NCBI RefSeq assembly: GCF_901709675.1
Contig: NC_051093.1
Span: forward strand, 1,918,553-1,982,552
Length of the DNA: 64,000 nucleotides
Direction: 5' to 3'
Origin: Syngnathus acus
Lineage: Eukaryota; Chordata; Actinopteri; Syngnathiformes; Syngnathidae
Shown: positions 34,303-45,482 of the stretch, piece by piece
How the letters are laid out: each line of letters starts with the position of its first letter
Position numbering within the stretch: position 1 is the stretch's first letter
Translations under genes and position numbers: made by a program
Notes under the pieces: generated by a model
Databases searched by the model: none
The model's input: the letters and a program-made list of their open reading frames with translations, nothing else
Told to the model about the DNA's origin: nothing

Positions 34303-34800
34303 GATTCAAGATTCAAGATTCAAGAGTTTTTATTCGCCATGTTTGAGCGTGCCAAACAAGGAATTTGACTTCGGTAAAACACACCCTCTGTTCAACATAT
34401 AGGTGACTAACAACACTCAGGACATGTGAATAATGGCAAAAACAGTGTAGACAAATTCAAAAGGTGTGAAGAGCAGGATGTTATTGCACAGTAATGCCTC
34501 TGAGACTCTATGAGTGGTGTGAGTTCATCAGAGCAACAGCCTGGGGGAAGAAGCTGTCTCGGTGTCTGCTGGTTTTGGCGTACCGAGCTCTATAACGCCG
34601 TCCGGAGGGGAGTAGTTCAAACAGACTGCAACCTGGGTGAGAAGGGTCTGTAGAGATGTTCCTTGCACGTTTCCTGGTCCTGGACAGGTACAAGTCTTGG
34701 ATAGAAGGGAGGTTGATTCCAATGATCTTTTCTGCAGTCCTGATTGTCCGTTGCAGTCTGTGCTTGTCTTGTTTGGAGGCTGATCCAAACCAGACAGTGT
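34303..34800 (-). mobile_element. LINE 3' fragment, same Rex1/L2-type family as 24741-25651
   Basis: On the minus strand the fragment starts at TVWFGSASKQDKH and runs through KIIGINLPSIQDLY-like and DPSHPGCSLFELLPS to the same stop. It then passes through the 3' UTR to three TTGAATC-type tail units (34303-34325). Relative to the other copy it lacks about 165 bp of the 3' UTR (the part corresponding to about 25360-25525). The coding part is still open but covers only the last 100 codons or so. Confidence 0.87.
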
Positions 34801-35194
34801 AATTACAGCTTTTGAGGAGACATGCAGCTGTTGCACGCCGCCACCCTGCCACCCCTGTCAGATTTCATCATGTGGATTGGATTTCATCGAGAGCCCGCCG
34901 CCGTCCCCGCTAAGAAAGCCCATTAGACACCAACGGAGGTAAGTGACAAATACTTGGGGACGCGTATTATTGGGCGCTTTCTCCTGAGCATGCAGTGAGA
35001 GGACGGAGAGCGAGACCAGGGACGACGGTACTCGAGCAGGAGTCAGTCTTATTGTGTGAACGCTCCGAAAAAAGACCAAGGAAAAAAAAGACCGGCTGGC
35101 AAACTATCTATGAGGACACGCATATTTCAACACCAACAGTGCAGCAACACATGCAGACAGACAATATCACAAAAGCGGGTATGAGTGCGTGTGC

Positions 35195-35221
35195 ATGTGT
35201 GTGTGTTTGTGTGTGTGTATT
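35195..35221. repeat. (GT)n microsatellite
   Basis: A short, slightly interrupted GT dinucleotide run. Confidence 0.85.
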
Positions 35222-35774
35222 GGGGGTTACGTAGATGTATAAAAGCGGCAAAAAATAATTGTATTTCCTTGTTCTGTCCAGAGGCAACACGTAAAAGTGA
35301 CATTATAAAGAAGTCCAACATGCAAGTTATTCTGTGTATGATTGCATTTTGATGATGTGGTAAATGTGGCTCCATTTTAATTGCTCTATAAATCAGAAAT
35401 ACACCCAAAGCATCATAAGCTTTTCATTATGAGAGATCCCCGTGCGTCTATTTATTTATTATAATTGGATGATTGGATGATACTTTTTGGTTGGCCTCAA
35501 GCAGGCTGGCGAGGCCCTGGAAGAGGACACTGAACATTCATGAGCGACGTATCCGTGGCCGCAGAAAGCAGCTCGCAAGTCTGGAGCCACCTCGCTTGCC
35601 CACAAGACGTTCCTGCAACTCCCATCTTGGGTCAAAGGTCACCCAGCCCGGCAGGTGGGAGCCAAAGCACAATTCAATTCATTCCGCATGGCCAGGGTTA
35701 TTTTTCTCCAGGTTAAGTTAGGTCGTCCTTTGACGAGCTTCCATAGTAGAAGCTATACATTGCGAGTAATGACT

Positions 35775-35942
35775 GTGGGGCGCAGCTCCTCACAGCAACC
35801 CCAATCCAACCCTTAATGCTGAGTGTCAAGCAGGGAGGCATCAGGTTCCATTTTATAGTCTTTCGGTATGACTCGGCCGGGGATCGAACCCACGACCTCC
35901 CAGTCTCAGGGCGGACACTCATACCACAAGGCCACTGAGCTG
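35775..35942 (-). mobile_element. degenerate tRNA-derived SINE
   Basis: This is the same family as the SINE in fam20c intron 3. The minus strand shows the A-box-like CAGCTCAGTGGCC and the B-box-like GGTTCGATCCC followed by the shared body. The 3' part is missing or unrecognisable, apart from a possible tail remnant near 35711. Confidence 0.8.
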
Positions 35943-38747
35943 GTATCCATTAAGTCAGTGCTCACTTGCGCCATATCTTGATTTACGAGAAAAAAAAAGT
36001 ATCCAATGTGGTCCATTTTTTTGCTTGTAATGATGAGCAAGCCTCCACTCCTCCCCGCCAAAATCTTTTAAAACGGCTGGCAATGTAATTTGCGGATTCC
36101 TATCATGCCGCTACTTTTGGGCCACGGACTTTGGAGCTCCAAGCGTGTTTTGCTACACAGATGGACACCATTTGAGGCTTCTGGAGACAGACTGAGCCGA
36201 GCCTGGGAGCTGCCTTAATATGCTTTGATCCCTTGAGAAGCCGAGCGACTGCTGAGCGTTTGCTTGTCGAAAATGAGTTTGAGCCAACAGAAGCTTCCCT
36301 AATCTGCGCTTTCTATTCCGTCAACGTCAAGACAACAGACCAATTGATGCATTAAAGGAGCATGGAACTTGAAAACAGAACAGTCGGGGAGCTTGCATCC
36401 GGATTAGAAGCCCGAGTAGACAAGAGGGAGACTGATCATGGGGTGGGGGGGGAGATGTCAACAAGACGCAGCTTGTCAGCAGGCTTGGAAACGTATTTCA
36501 TGTTGGAGATGTTTCAAGTCTGAGGCAGGATGAAGCGGTCGTAGATGCGCTCACATCAGACCCGACACCATGAAGGATTATACGGAGCTCCGTTACACTC
36601 GAGTCCGCTTGGCACCTCAGTCCAGCTGGCAAACGCCATTACAAAGCCCAGCCTAGTTTCTACTCCCAGCATCCTCGTTGTCGCCTCGAGGCCTGTCATA
36701 AATGTTCCGTTCATTCCATTTTGGATTCCTGCTGTCTCATGTTAAATTGATGCTAACAGGCAATGTAAAACACCATTCGGCTGAATCTCTGGCTTACTTG
36801 TGTGGACAAAGCATGACCTGACCTGGGTTCGCCAAGAACGTCGGTTTCACAACTTGGCCAGTTTGAGGACTTTGTGGCAGCTGCGAGGCTCTTTCATCGC
36901 CCGCAACAGCTGGGAAGCACGCCGACAGTCCGCACTCGGAAAGATGAAAGCGGAATCGACATGGCGGGTAGGAAGGAGTCCATCTGTCAACTTCCTGCGC
37001 AGAGCCACGACGCTGGCTAACCCCGACGCTGGCTCCAGTTGTATTCATCTAAGCTGATCAGTCAGAGGAGCCGGAGATTTCATGAGCTGCTTCGACTTTG
37101 CAAGAGTTTCCCTAATAATAGGTTCACACCCAGGTGAAAGCGGAAGAGAGAAATCATGTAAATTGGAGAACCAAACTTTGGGCAACCTAAGCATTATGAA
37201 AGCAACTGTCAGACAAAAAAAAAAAAAAGTTTCTCCAGCATCACCTCCCACCAGAGTGCTCATTAGGCAGAAAGCAAACACGGAGCCACTTGCAATGTAT
37301 AGCCTGGCTGACTTTGTACTTTGGCTACACAAGGAATTGCAAATGCTCGAGATTTAATCAGCACATTCGCTGCAATGTCAAAACTACCAACGAGCAACAG
37401 CACAGTTTATGATTGCATGGGAGTGGATGGCTGTGGGCAGAGTAAATGAATGAATGAATGAATGAATGAATGAATGAATGAATGAATTAATGAATTAATT
37501 AATGAACGAACAAATAAATAAGGTAATTAATAATGGCTTTTAGGCTGTATGGACTCAGTATCTAATGTTGTGATTCTCTAAAGAAGAAAGAAGGTCAGCA
37601 CCATTCGGTTGTATTTAACTTTGATATTCTATTTGGTTTTCAACTATTTTACTCAGTATCGGATGGGAAAGGAAATTGATGACCAGTAATTATCACAGGC
37701 TCATTAAGCTTCATTGTGGAAGCCTCGCTTTTTAAAATAATGTCATTTTTTTTAGCAAGGACGCGTGACGCGTGGCATTAATACGAGGCAGCGGAGCAAT
37801 GCCGACTCATTCGGTTTCATTTGGAGCCACAACGCATAAGCGCGTCTAATCAATCAATGGAAAAATACACAGGCGGCTATCTGCATGTCTACTCACAGCC
37901 TGGCAACAAATTAAACCATTGATTGCGCTCCATGTTCCTCCATTGCTATTGATCCGTCTCAGGCGTCTGAATAACCTCCAGCCTGCGTACGCACAATATA
38001 AAAAAACAAAAAACAAAAAACAAAAGACACAAGGCAACAACGGGATCTGGCAGTCAGTCTGTCAGTCAGTGAGTCAGTCAGTCCCCCTCGGCTGTACGTG
38101 CCATCGATCTGCCTGCAAGTAATGCCGCACGCTCGGAAAAGAACGGCAGTGGAATCTAATTGAGGGACTAAATGAAAACGGAGAGGCAATTTAGGGACCC
38201 AATGGAACGTCAGCTTTTTTAGGAAACGGAGTCCTTCGTGTGCGGGGATGCTTGTGGTGTGTTCTCCCTCCAAGCAAAAGGACAAGGGGATCGCACTTCC
38301 CCACTTTCGGCCCTTCACTTTACAAAGAAGCATGAGCAAAACAATCGCCACAATATGCTAGGACCACAAATATATATATATTTTTTAAAATATAGTTTTA
38401 AAAAAAGACACTTGGGCATGGTTCTTCAAAGAAGCGGCACATTTTGATTCCAGATAGGATTGCCACCTACATTTTGACCATTGAATTGACCTTTTTGCTT
38501 GTAAGTCTTCGCACATCCAACCAAAGATAAAAATCACCTTTCTACGCTGCAATTGTATGGCTCTAATTTGTAAAAATGAAACCCACTAGTTATTTGTTTA
38601 GTTAATTGCTTAATTTAAAAGCAGACCTTTATTATTTTTGGTTTATTTTCAACGTTTTTTTGTTGTGGACACCTGGAGGCAGTATTGGGGGGGGAAAGGG
38701 GGTAATAAATAATTAGGTTCTGTTTGCTTATGTGGAATAAAAACAAG
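35943..38747. other. intergenic with simple repeats
   Basis: No gene is seen. Simple repeats occur at 37445-37486 (TGAA units) and 38051-38083 (CAGT-type units), with A-rich runs near 38000-38030. Confidence 0.5.
37445..37486. repeat. (TGAA)n microsatellite
   Basis: About ten clean TGAA units, followed by decayed TTAA/TGAA units to about 37525. Confidence 0.93.
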
Positions 38748-40362
38748 TACCGTATTTTCCGCCCTAAAAGGCGCACCGGGTTATAAGGCGCACCTTCAAT
38801 GAACGGCCCATTTTAAAACTTTGTCCATATATAAGGCGCACCGGATTATAAGGCGCATAAAATAGAAGCTATACTGCATCAAACTGAGGTTGACTAGGGT
38901 TGCGGTATGCATCCACTAGCCAATAACCAACGAGCCCTCTGTAAACAATCGCGTTTCTCAAACGATCTCCTATAAAATGATCAGAACTGACTAAAGTTCG
39001 ATCTAACGCATTGGTACTACTTACCTATGTTTCCCTTCCATATCGATCCGTAGATTTACTCGAAACATTAACAGAGCAGCCTATTTTGACATGAAATAGC
39101 CTGGTACGTATAGCAGCTATCGCAATAGCATTACCCATCCGCAAAGTCTCACGAGCCTCAGTTCGCAATCTCCCATGAGCCTCAGCAAAGTGTAAACAAT
39201 CGCGTTTCTCAAACGATCTCCTATAAAATGATCGGAACTGACTAAAGTTCGATCTAACGCATTGGTACTACTTACCTATGTTTCCCTTCCATATCGATCC
39301 GTAGATTTACTCGAAACATTAACAGAGCAGCCTATTTTGACATGAAATAGCCTGGTACGTATAGCAGCTATCGCAATAGCATTAGCCATCCGCAAAGTCT
39401 CACGAGCCTCAGCTCGCAATCTCCCATGAGCCTCAGCAAAGTGTAAACAATCGCGTTTCTCAAACGATCTCCTATAAAATGATCAGAACTGACTAAAGTT
39501 CGATCTAACGCATTGGTACTACTTACCTATGTTTCCCTTCCATATCGATCCGTAGATTTACTCGAAACATTAACAGAGCAGCCTATTTTGACATGAAATA
39601 GCCTGGTACGTATAGCAGCTATCGCAATAGCATTAGCCATCCGCAAAGTCTCACGAGCCTCAGCTCGCAATCTCCCATGAGCCTCAGCAAAGTGTAAACA
39701 ATCGCGTTTCTCAAACGATCTCCTATAAAATGATCGGAACTGACTAAAGTTCGATCTAACGCATTGGTACTGCTTACCTATGTTTCCCTTCCATATCGAT
39801 CCGTAGATTTACTCGAAACATTAACAGAGCAGCCTATTTTGACATGAAATAGCCTGGTACGTATAGCAGCTATCGCAATAGCATTAGCCATCCGCAAAGT
39901 CTCACGAGCCTCAGCTCGCAATCTCCCATGAGCCTCAGCAAAGTGTAAACAATCGCGTTTCTCAAACGATCTCCTATAAAATGATCGGAACTGACTAAAG
40001 TTCGATCTAACGCATTGGTACTACTTACCTATGTTTCCCTTCCATATCGATCCGTAGATTTACTCGAAACATTAACAGAGCAGCCTATTTTGACATGAAA
40101 TAGCCTCGCGGGTACAATAGCTATTCGGTGACGCCCCCTGACTACAGTTGCCGTAATGCTGGGAAGCGATGCGACCTTGTAATTTACTAGTCGTACTAAA
40201 ACGTACTGAAACATTTTGGCAGAGCACTGTGTACAACCAGTATGCATCAACAAATTCATCAGTTGATCCATATATAAGGCGCACTGGCCTATAAGGCGCA
40301 CTGTCGGCTTTTGAGAAAATTTTAGGTTTTTAGGTGCGCCTTTTAGGGCGGAAAATACGGTA
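38748..40362. mobile_element. TA-flanked MITE with 27-bp perfect terminal inverted repeats
   Basis: The element body is 38750-40360. Its first 27 bases (starting CCGTATTTTCCGCCC) and last 27 bases (40334-40360) are exact reverse complements, with TA on both sides (38748-38749, 40361-40362). Just inside both ends are further copies of the motif ATAAGGCGCAC. These ends are familiar from a widespread vertebrate non-autonomous repeat. There is no transposase frame. Most of the interior is a tandem array (38940-40106), which is unusual for a MITE. The TA target suggests mobilisation by a Tc1/mariner-type or similar transposase, which is inference. Confidence 0.92.
38940..40106. repeat. 251-bp tandem array, about 4.65 units, inside the MITE
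   Basis: Units beginning GTAAACAATCGCG start at 38941, 39192, 39443, 39694 and 39945, exactly 251 bp apart. The last unit breaks off after about 160 bp. The copies differ at only a few sites: ATCAGAAC or ATCGGAAC, one ACCCATCC against AGCCATCC, and one CTGCTTACC. Near-identity shows recent amplification or ongoing homogenisation. Confidence 0.97.
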
Positions 40363-40437
40363 ATGTCATTTTGTACAGCCTGTAAGAAAAACCAAATGTA
40401 GCAATGTAAAATGTAATGTCAAACAGTTTACTTGATT

Positions 40438-41969
40438 GCTTAGAGCAGGGGTGTTGAAGGAATAGGGTCAAAAGACACAAAACCCGCCTAGCCACAATAA
40501 CAGATACGCTCACATCTCTTTGGATAAAGTATATAAGCAGACAAGTATATTCATGGAGTCAACCAATAAAGCAGACATAACTAGACATTCTTTAATATAA
40601 GATAATAACAGAGGTTGCTACAACTTCACGATTCAATATGTATTTCTGTGCACTGCAAAATAAATGTCTTTTGATATGTTGCCTAAATAGCTTAATGACC
40701 CTTAAGGAACTGTGTAATGCATGCCTGATGTTTGTTCTCTAAATCATGGACACGGCCAGAGTCGTCTTGACCGTTCAGTACTTGATTATATCTTGTGTTT
40801 TGACTAAACGTCATATGTCGCCTAAATGTGAGACGCCAGCTTTTCGATTACTACTGAACGCTCTGCACAGAGGGAAATATTTTGCTTAACAAAGAAGAGA
40901 TACGTGCGGAAGCATGATTAAACTAAGAATGTAATGATGTAAGCAAAGACATGGAGTATCAAAAGAACAAACTTTGCATCGTCAGGGAACATTAATAAAT
41001 TGATGATGTCACAGCCAAAAGCTCACATAATTCCGTACAAAATGACAAAATTGAAAGAATGACGAATGGATGAGGTGCGACAGTGTAGGAATGGAGCAGA
41101 ATGTTTACAGGAAGGTCACTTGGAGATAAAACCAGCTGGTGCCAGAAGGAGACAGCCAAGGACTCGGCCAAAGATGATCCCCAAGGCCGAAAGACAGGAT
41201 GGAAGACGCCAGCCCCCACACACACACCGAATCGTCCATACCAGCACCCACTCCCATGGAATCAAACTCTACTGCGAACTCGCCCCACCCCAACGACTCA
41301 TCACCCATCAGACTCGCCCCACACCGGCCTGGGCAACTGAATATAAGCTCACCAAAGAACCTTGAACGTTGCCTTTTCTGAATGGAGACTTTCTGCTCTT
41401 GAAGGGCCCAGCGCTGTATTGTACTTTCCTGAAAACAGAGCTTTCTTAACAAGAATTATGATTGAACTCAACCAACCTGTGTAAGTCTAATTTCTGCTTC
41501 AGTGTCTTTGCATTTTCCTAAATCTGAAGAAATTAAACGAGCACGCAGTGAGTGAATTGGATAACAGGTGATTGGCAATGGCTTTTGCCGTGAGGCGCAG
41601 ATAGCGCTCCCTAAATTGTGGACCAAATCCAACAGTGTCAAACTCATTTTTTTTCGCTGGCTGCATTGTAGTCATAGCTTCTTTCGGAGGGCCATTATGA
41701 CTGTCAACCCAAATAAATGTATGAGCACCTCATATTATATACAGTAAAAGCTACAAAACAAACTGACAAATAACTCGTTTTCAAATCAGATGAGTAAAAA
41801 CTGGTCAAATATTAAAAAAAATATATATATGATCAAAAGTGAAGACAATTTGCAATTCTAGTAATGACACACGAATTTGATGCACAGTTTGTCTTCGCGG
41901 GCCACATAAAATGATGTGGCGGGCCGTATCTGGCCCCCGGGCCTTGAGTTTGACACTTGTGGCTTAGAG
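40438..41969. mobile_element. hAT-type MITE (Charlie-like ends) interrupted by a nested LTR
   Basis: The element runs from 40446 (CAGGGGTGT) to 41961 (TTTGACACTTGTG on the plus strand) and is flanked by the exact 8-bp duplication GCTTAGAG at 40438-40445 and 41962-41969, as expected for hAT transposition. Terminal repeats agree at 10 of 13 positions, and an inner pair (AGTGTCAAACTCA at 41634-41646 against 41945-41957) agrees perfectly. Without the nested insertion the element is about 330 bp. It carries the GGGCCACATAAAATG and GGCCCCCGGGCC blocks common in such fish MITEs. Confidence 0.88.
40451..41638 (+). mobile_element. solo LTR nested in the hAT MITE, 4-bp TSD
   Basis: The insertion 40455-41634 (1180 bp) begins TGAAGG and ends CCAACA, the TG...CA termini of an LTR, and is flanked by GTGT at 40451-40454 and 41635-41638. 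Removing it with one GTGT restores the canonical hAT terminus CAGGGGTGTCAAACTCA. A TATAAGC at about 41342 could be the promoter, which would make the plus strand the sense orientation. No gag, pol or env frame is present, so only the LTR remains. A retroviral-like or Gypsy-like source cannot be decided. Confidence 0.78.
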
Positions 41970-42600
41970 TGTGGTGGCTGGTGGGTGCTTTGCTTGTGCT
42001 TCTGCTGCTTGCTGCTCTTTGTTGGGTTCGATTTTGATGTTTTTTAGACTTGGCATGATCATCTAATGCAGTATTACCTTCATATTTGAGGAGAATCTTT
42101 GCTGGGCACAGGGAGCAGCTAGCATAAAATGGATCGCCTGGGCATGGTCTTAGCCACATAGGGCATTTCTCCTGTTTTCATTGTTAAAACATGTCGAGCG
42201 TTTATATTTTTTCTTTACTGGCCTGTCATCACCTCCTGGAGCACCCTCGTCATCCATTTCTCCACCCATTTTTACGATATAATTTCACTCTTTTTAGTCA
42301 CTGGATCCTTACTGTCTCTCCTTATCCTACACACTCTCCGTTTCCACCTCACCATTCCGAATGAGCCGCCACTACCCACCACAAATGAGTATGCTACGTC
42401 ATTTTTCTAGAGCCAATAAGGACGTGCATAAGTTTATGGATGTAGGCAGGCTACAATTAAACTGAAATACAGATTTTGCATAACGTGCAAAAATCCGGGA
42501 CATCTCAGTGTCACTGACTTTTTATTTTTTTATACCTGGACAGACCATAAAAATGTGGGACAATCAGGACAATCCGAGACAGGTGGCAACACTAACTCCA
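41970..42600 (-). pseudogene. DNA-transposon remnant with C2H2/BED-like zinc finger
   Basis: The minus-strand frame ending near 41960 reads MWLRPCPGDPFYASCSLC, then a stretch ending DDHAKSKKHQ. The spacing C-x2-C ... H-x5-H is that of the zinc fingers found at the N-terminus of hAT and related transposase-like proteins. Further upstream on the same strand (to about 42590), GTTGCCACCTGTCTCGGATTG resembles a hAT-type end. No catalytic domain follows, because the hAT MITE/LTR complex interrupts at 41969. This is a dead fragment and the family is uncertain. Confidence 0.5.
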
Positions 42601-42999
42601 GATGAAGTTCACAGGAAAACTGAAAAGCTGGAGAAATGTGAAAAGAGTTTGAGATTGAAAAAGCTCACATAATTAAACTTCTTGTGAGCATCTTTGTGTT
42701 TCCCTGTGTCTGCTCACAATGTGACATTTGAAAGTAAATGCTTTTGTCAATGAATCAAATGTCAGCGCAAGAAAAGTAAATGGCAAATGCTTAGCTGATT
42801 AAAAAGAGTTTGGTGGGAACAAAAAGGGCTTTGACAATTTGTGTGTCCGTCAGAAAAAAAAAAAAAAGGAAACAAGATCCCATCAACAACTTGAGTTTAA
42901 ATCAAAACTAAAGCATTGTTTGTTTGTTTGTTTTTTGCTACTGGATCGCATTATAGTGTGTACCTAATCGTTTGGCCAGTTTGTGAATACAAATTGATC

Positions 43000-43168
43000 T
43001 AAAAAGTCTACACACCTTTCACATGTTGTAGTTGACCCCCCGAAACCCAAATTGAGTTTCATGCAAAAGGTCACAATGACTAGGTCACAAAAAATACGCA
43101 ACTCTTAACCTTGCTCTCATTTCTTTATCATTCACGTGGCATTTGAAATGGGGTGTGTAGACTTTTTA
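43000..43168. mobile_element. Tc1-type MITE, about 165 bp
   Basis: The terminal repeats AAAAAGTCTACACACC (43001-43016) and GGTGTGTAGACTTTTT (43152-43167) are exact reverse complements. TA lies at each edge, as for Tc1/mariner targets. No coding capacity is present. Nearby strings at about 42959 and 43645 (TGTACCTAATN-type) look like ends of another common fish MITE but are too short to delimit. Confidence 0.85.
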
Positions 43169-43325
43169 TATCCACTGCACAATGTACTATAACGAAACCA
43201 GCATGTGCAGCGCCTTCATTTTCTGTTCATGGGAAATCTATCAGCGCCCTCTAATGTTTGAAACTGCAACACCATAAAGAATCGGCATGAATTTGAAAAA
43301 AGGCTGAGCGCAGCGAGGTGTCATC

Positions 43326-43384
43326 TGCAGAGACACACACACGCACGCACGCACACACACACGCGTGTACCCCCGCACACACAT
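43326..43384. repeat. (AC)n-rich microsatellite
   Basis: Interrupted AC/GC dinucleotide runs. Confidence 0.85.
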
Positions 43385-44186
43385 ACTCACCCATGTACGC
43401 ACACGCGCCAACTAATTGCTCTGATTTAATGAACGATGAAATGATCTTTTGGCTGACCTCAGCAATTTGGCCTCAGCACGCCCTTCCACTTTACACATCA
43501 TTACATCAATTAATAGAGCACGTTGGGGTCAGGCCTGTCGAGCTCCCCGTGCACCTTGAGCTCCAAAGGAGACTGACTCTGTCAGTTTCTTCCATTTGGA
43601 CATTCTGCGGGTGTCACTTTTTTTTTTTTTTTTTTTTTTCCAGGTGTACCTAATATTGTGGCGAAAGCATGCTCACACGACGTCCAGTCAAGTGTCGTCC
43701 AGAGTTCTAAACAACAGGGCCATGCCTGCAAATGCTGCAATTCCATCAATCTGCCAAAAGGAGTCGCTGTAAGATAACAATACATCCGCCTCAGACTGGC
43801 CTTCATTTACCGAACCCTTTTATATAATCCTAATCGTGATTTAGTGCTTTCTTAGTGGCCTATACGATTTGAAGATTTCAAATTTATTTGAATGAATGAG
43901 CTGCTTCACATAAAAGGCAAGAAAAGAATGAAAAGAAAAGAACATTTCTAAAACCCACATCCTTGAGTTGCTGAAGCAAAGGCTTGTCCTTCTGTTTTGT
44001 TCCTATGAATGGCAAAATGACGTGATGAATAATTGTGGAGGGGAAAAACAGCCCTGTCAACATGTGTCAGTGACACGCAAGCATGAACTGAAACCTAAAA
44101 TGTTCATCATGTGTTGCCCCACCCACGCCGATTGACTCCTAATCTCTTAATCTCTCCAGTCAGTCAGGAGTGTTGTCCTAACGTTA

Positions 44187-44230
44187 GTGTGTGTGCGTCT
44201 GTGTGTGTGTGTGTGTGAGTGTGTGTGAAT
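44187..44230. repeat. (GT)n microsatellite
   Basis: A GT dinucleotide run with a few interruptions. Confidence 0.9.
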
Positions 44231-45464
44231 GTCCTTTGCAACACAAAAGCTCTTTTTTTCCTATCATGAATGTGTACCTTCTGTACAGAAAATAAGAGAA
44301 CGAGTGAGTGGTTGCACGTCTCTATGTCTCCTTTGATTGACAGGTGACCAGTCCTCAAAGAAGATTTGAAAACAAAACATATGTAGACAGCAATCTGGCA
44401 TATATTCTTTATCCTCGGCTGATACTTCATCTTATCGAGTTGTTTCACACACGCAAAAAAAAGCAGAAAATGCTCCACTTGACAAAGAGAGATGTTTGAT
44501 TGCGTGAGAATTGTCGGTAGCGATAAACCCGGATTTCAAGTAGGACTGCTGCTTCGCCTCATTCTCTTTCATCATTTGGCCTTTTTCACTTTCAAGATTC
44601 TCTTCAAAGATCTATGTTTTTTTACTATTTCTTTTTGCTATCAGCTGTCCTAGCCGTTCATTTCAGTGGTGAGAAAAATTGTGTCACGTGTTGATGTATA
44701 AAAGCAAGAGGGCTACTTTCCTTATCAAAAAGGAGAAACTTATTCAGGGAGGCTGGAACGGATTAATGGCATCTCCATTCATTTCAGTAGGGAAAGATGA
44801 TTTGCGATGAGTGTCAAGCCAAATGAGGACTTGGATACCGATGCTACTATAATTGGGCTGCTCTTATTGTTATGCTCTTTCAGTCATCGGGAGCAGCTAC
44901 AATTAGAGGCAGCTCTTAATGAAGCAAATGTTGTGCCGTTAAGCAGACAAATCAAGTGTCATGCCTTCTCTCCTTGTTGTTAAAGCCGAGCGCCACAGAT
45001 GCAAACATTTTCACCACCGCATGTAACATGCAAATCTGATCCAACTGATTCCCACGTGTCAATGAATGGACAGAGTTTTTGCGCAGCCAGTCGAGCGTGT
45101 CTTGCAAAATATCCGCGAGATCATAAACAAGAAGTGAGCGGGGGAAAATGTGTTGTAATTTGCTTTTCAAAAACTAACAAATGTAACAACAAATGAAGCG
45201 ACGCCAGCGAGAGTTTGCGCTCCGAGCAAACAGAAATCAAAAAGGTCCTTGAGGCGCTGCGATGAGACCTTGGGTTCTTTTAGCCAGCGACGATAGTGTT
45301 GCCATGGAAACGCCTGTTGAACAGAGCTTTTATGAATATTTCAGCCCAGCCCTTTTTGGAAAATGATAAATGATTATTTCTCATTATAGGATCCTTCCCC
45401 AATCTTCGCCACGTACGGGACCTACTTTACATGACGGGCGCCGTGTCCCGTACTCGCCAAACGG

Positions 45465-45482
45465 GTATATATATATATATAT
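45465..45482. repeat. (TA)n run
   Basis: About nine TA units followed by CACG-type repeats. Confidence 0.85.

Noticed and set aside
38940-40106. The 251-bp array as a CRISPR array or coding repeat
   Set aside because: The units are contiguous with no spacers, contain stops in all frames and lie inside a eukaryotic MITE.
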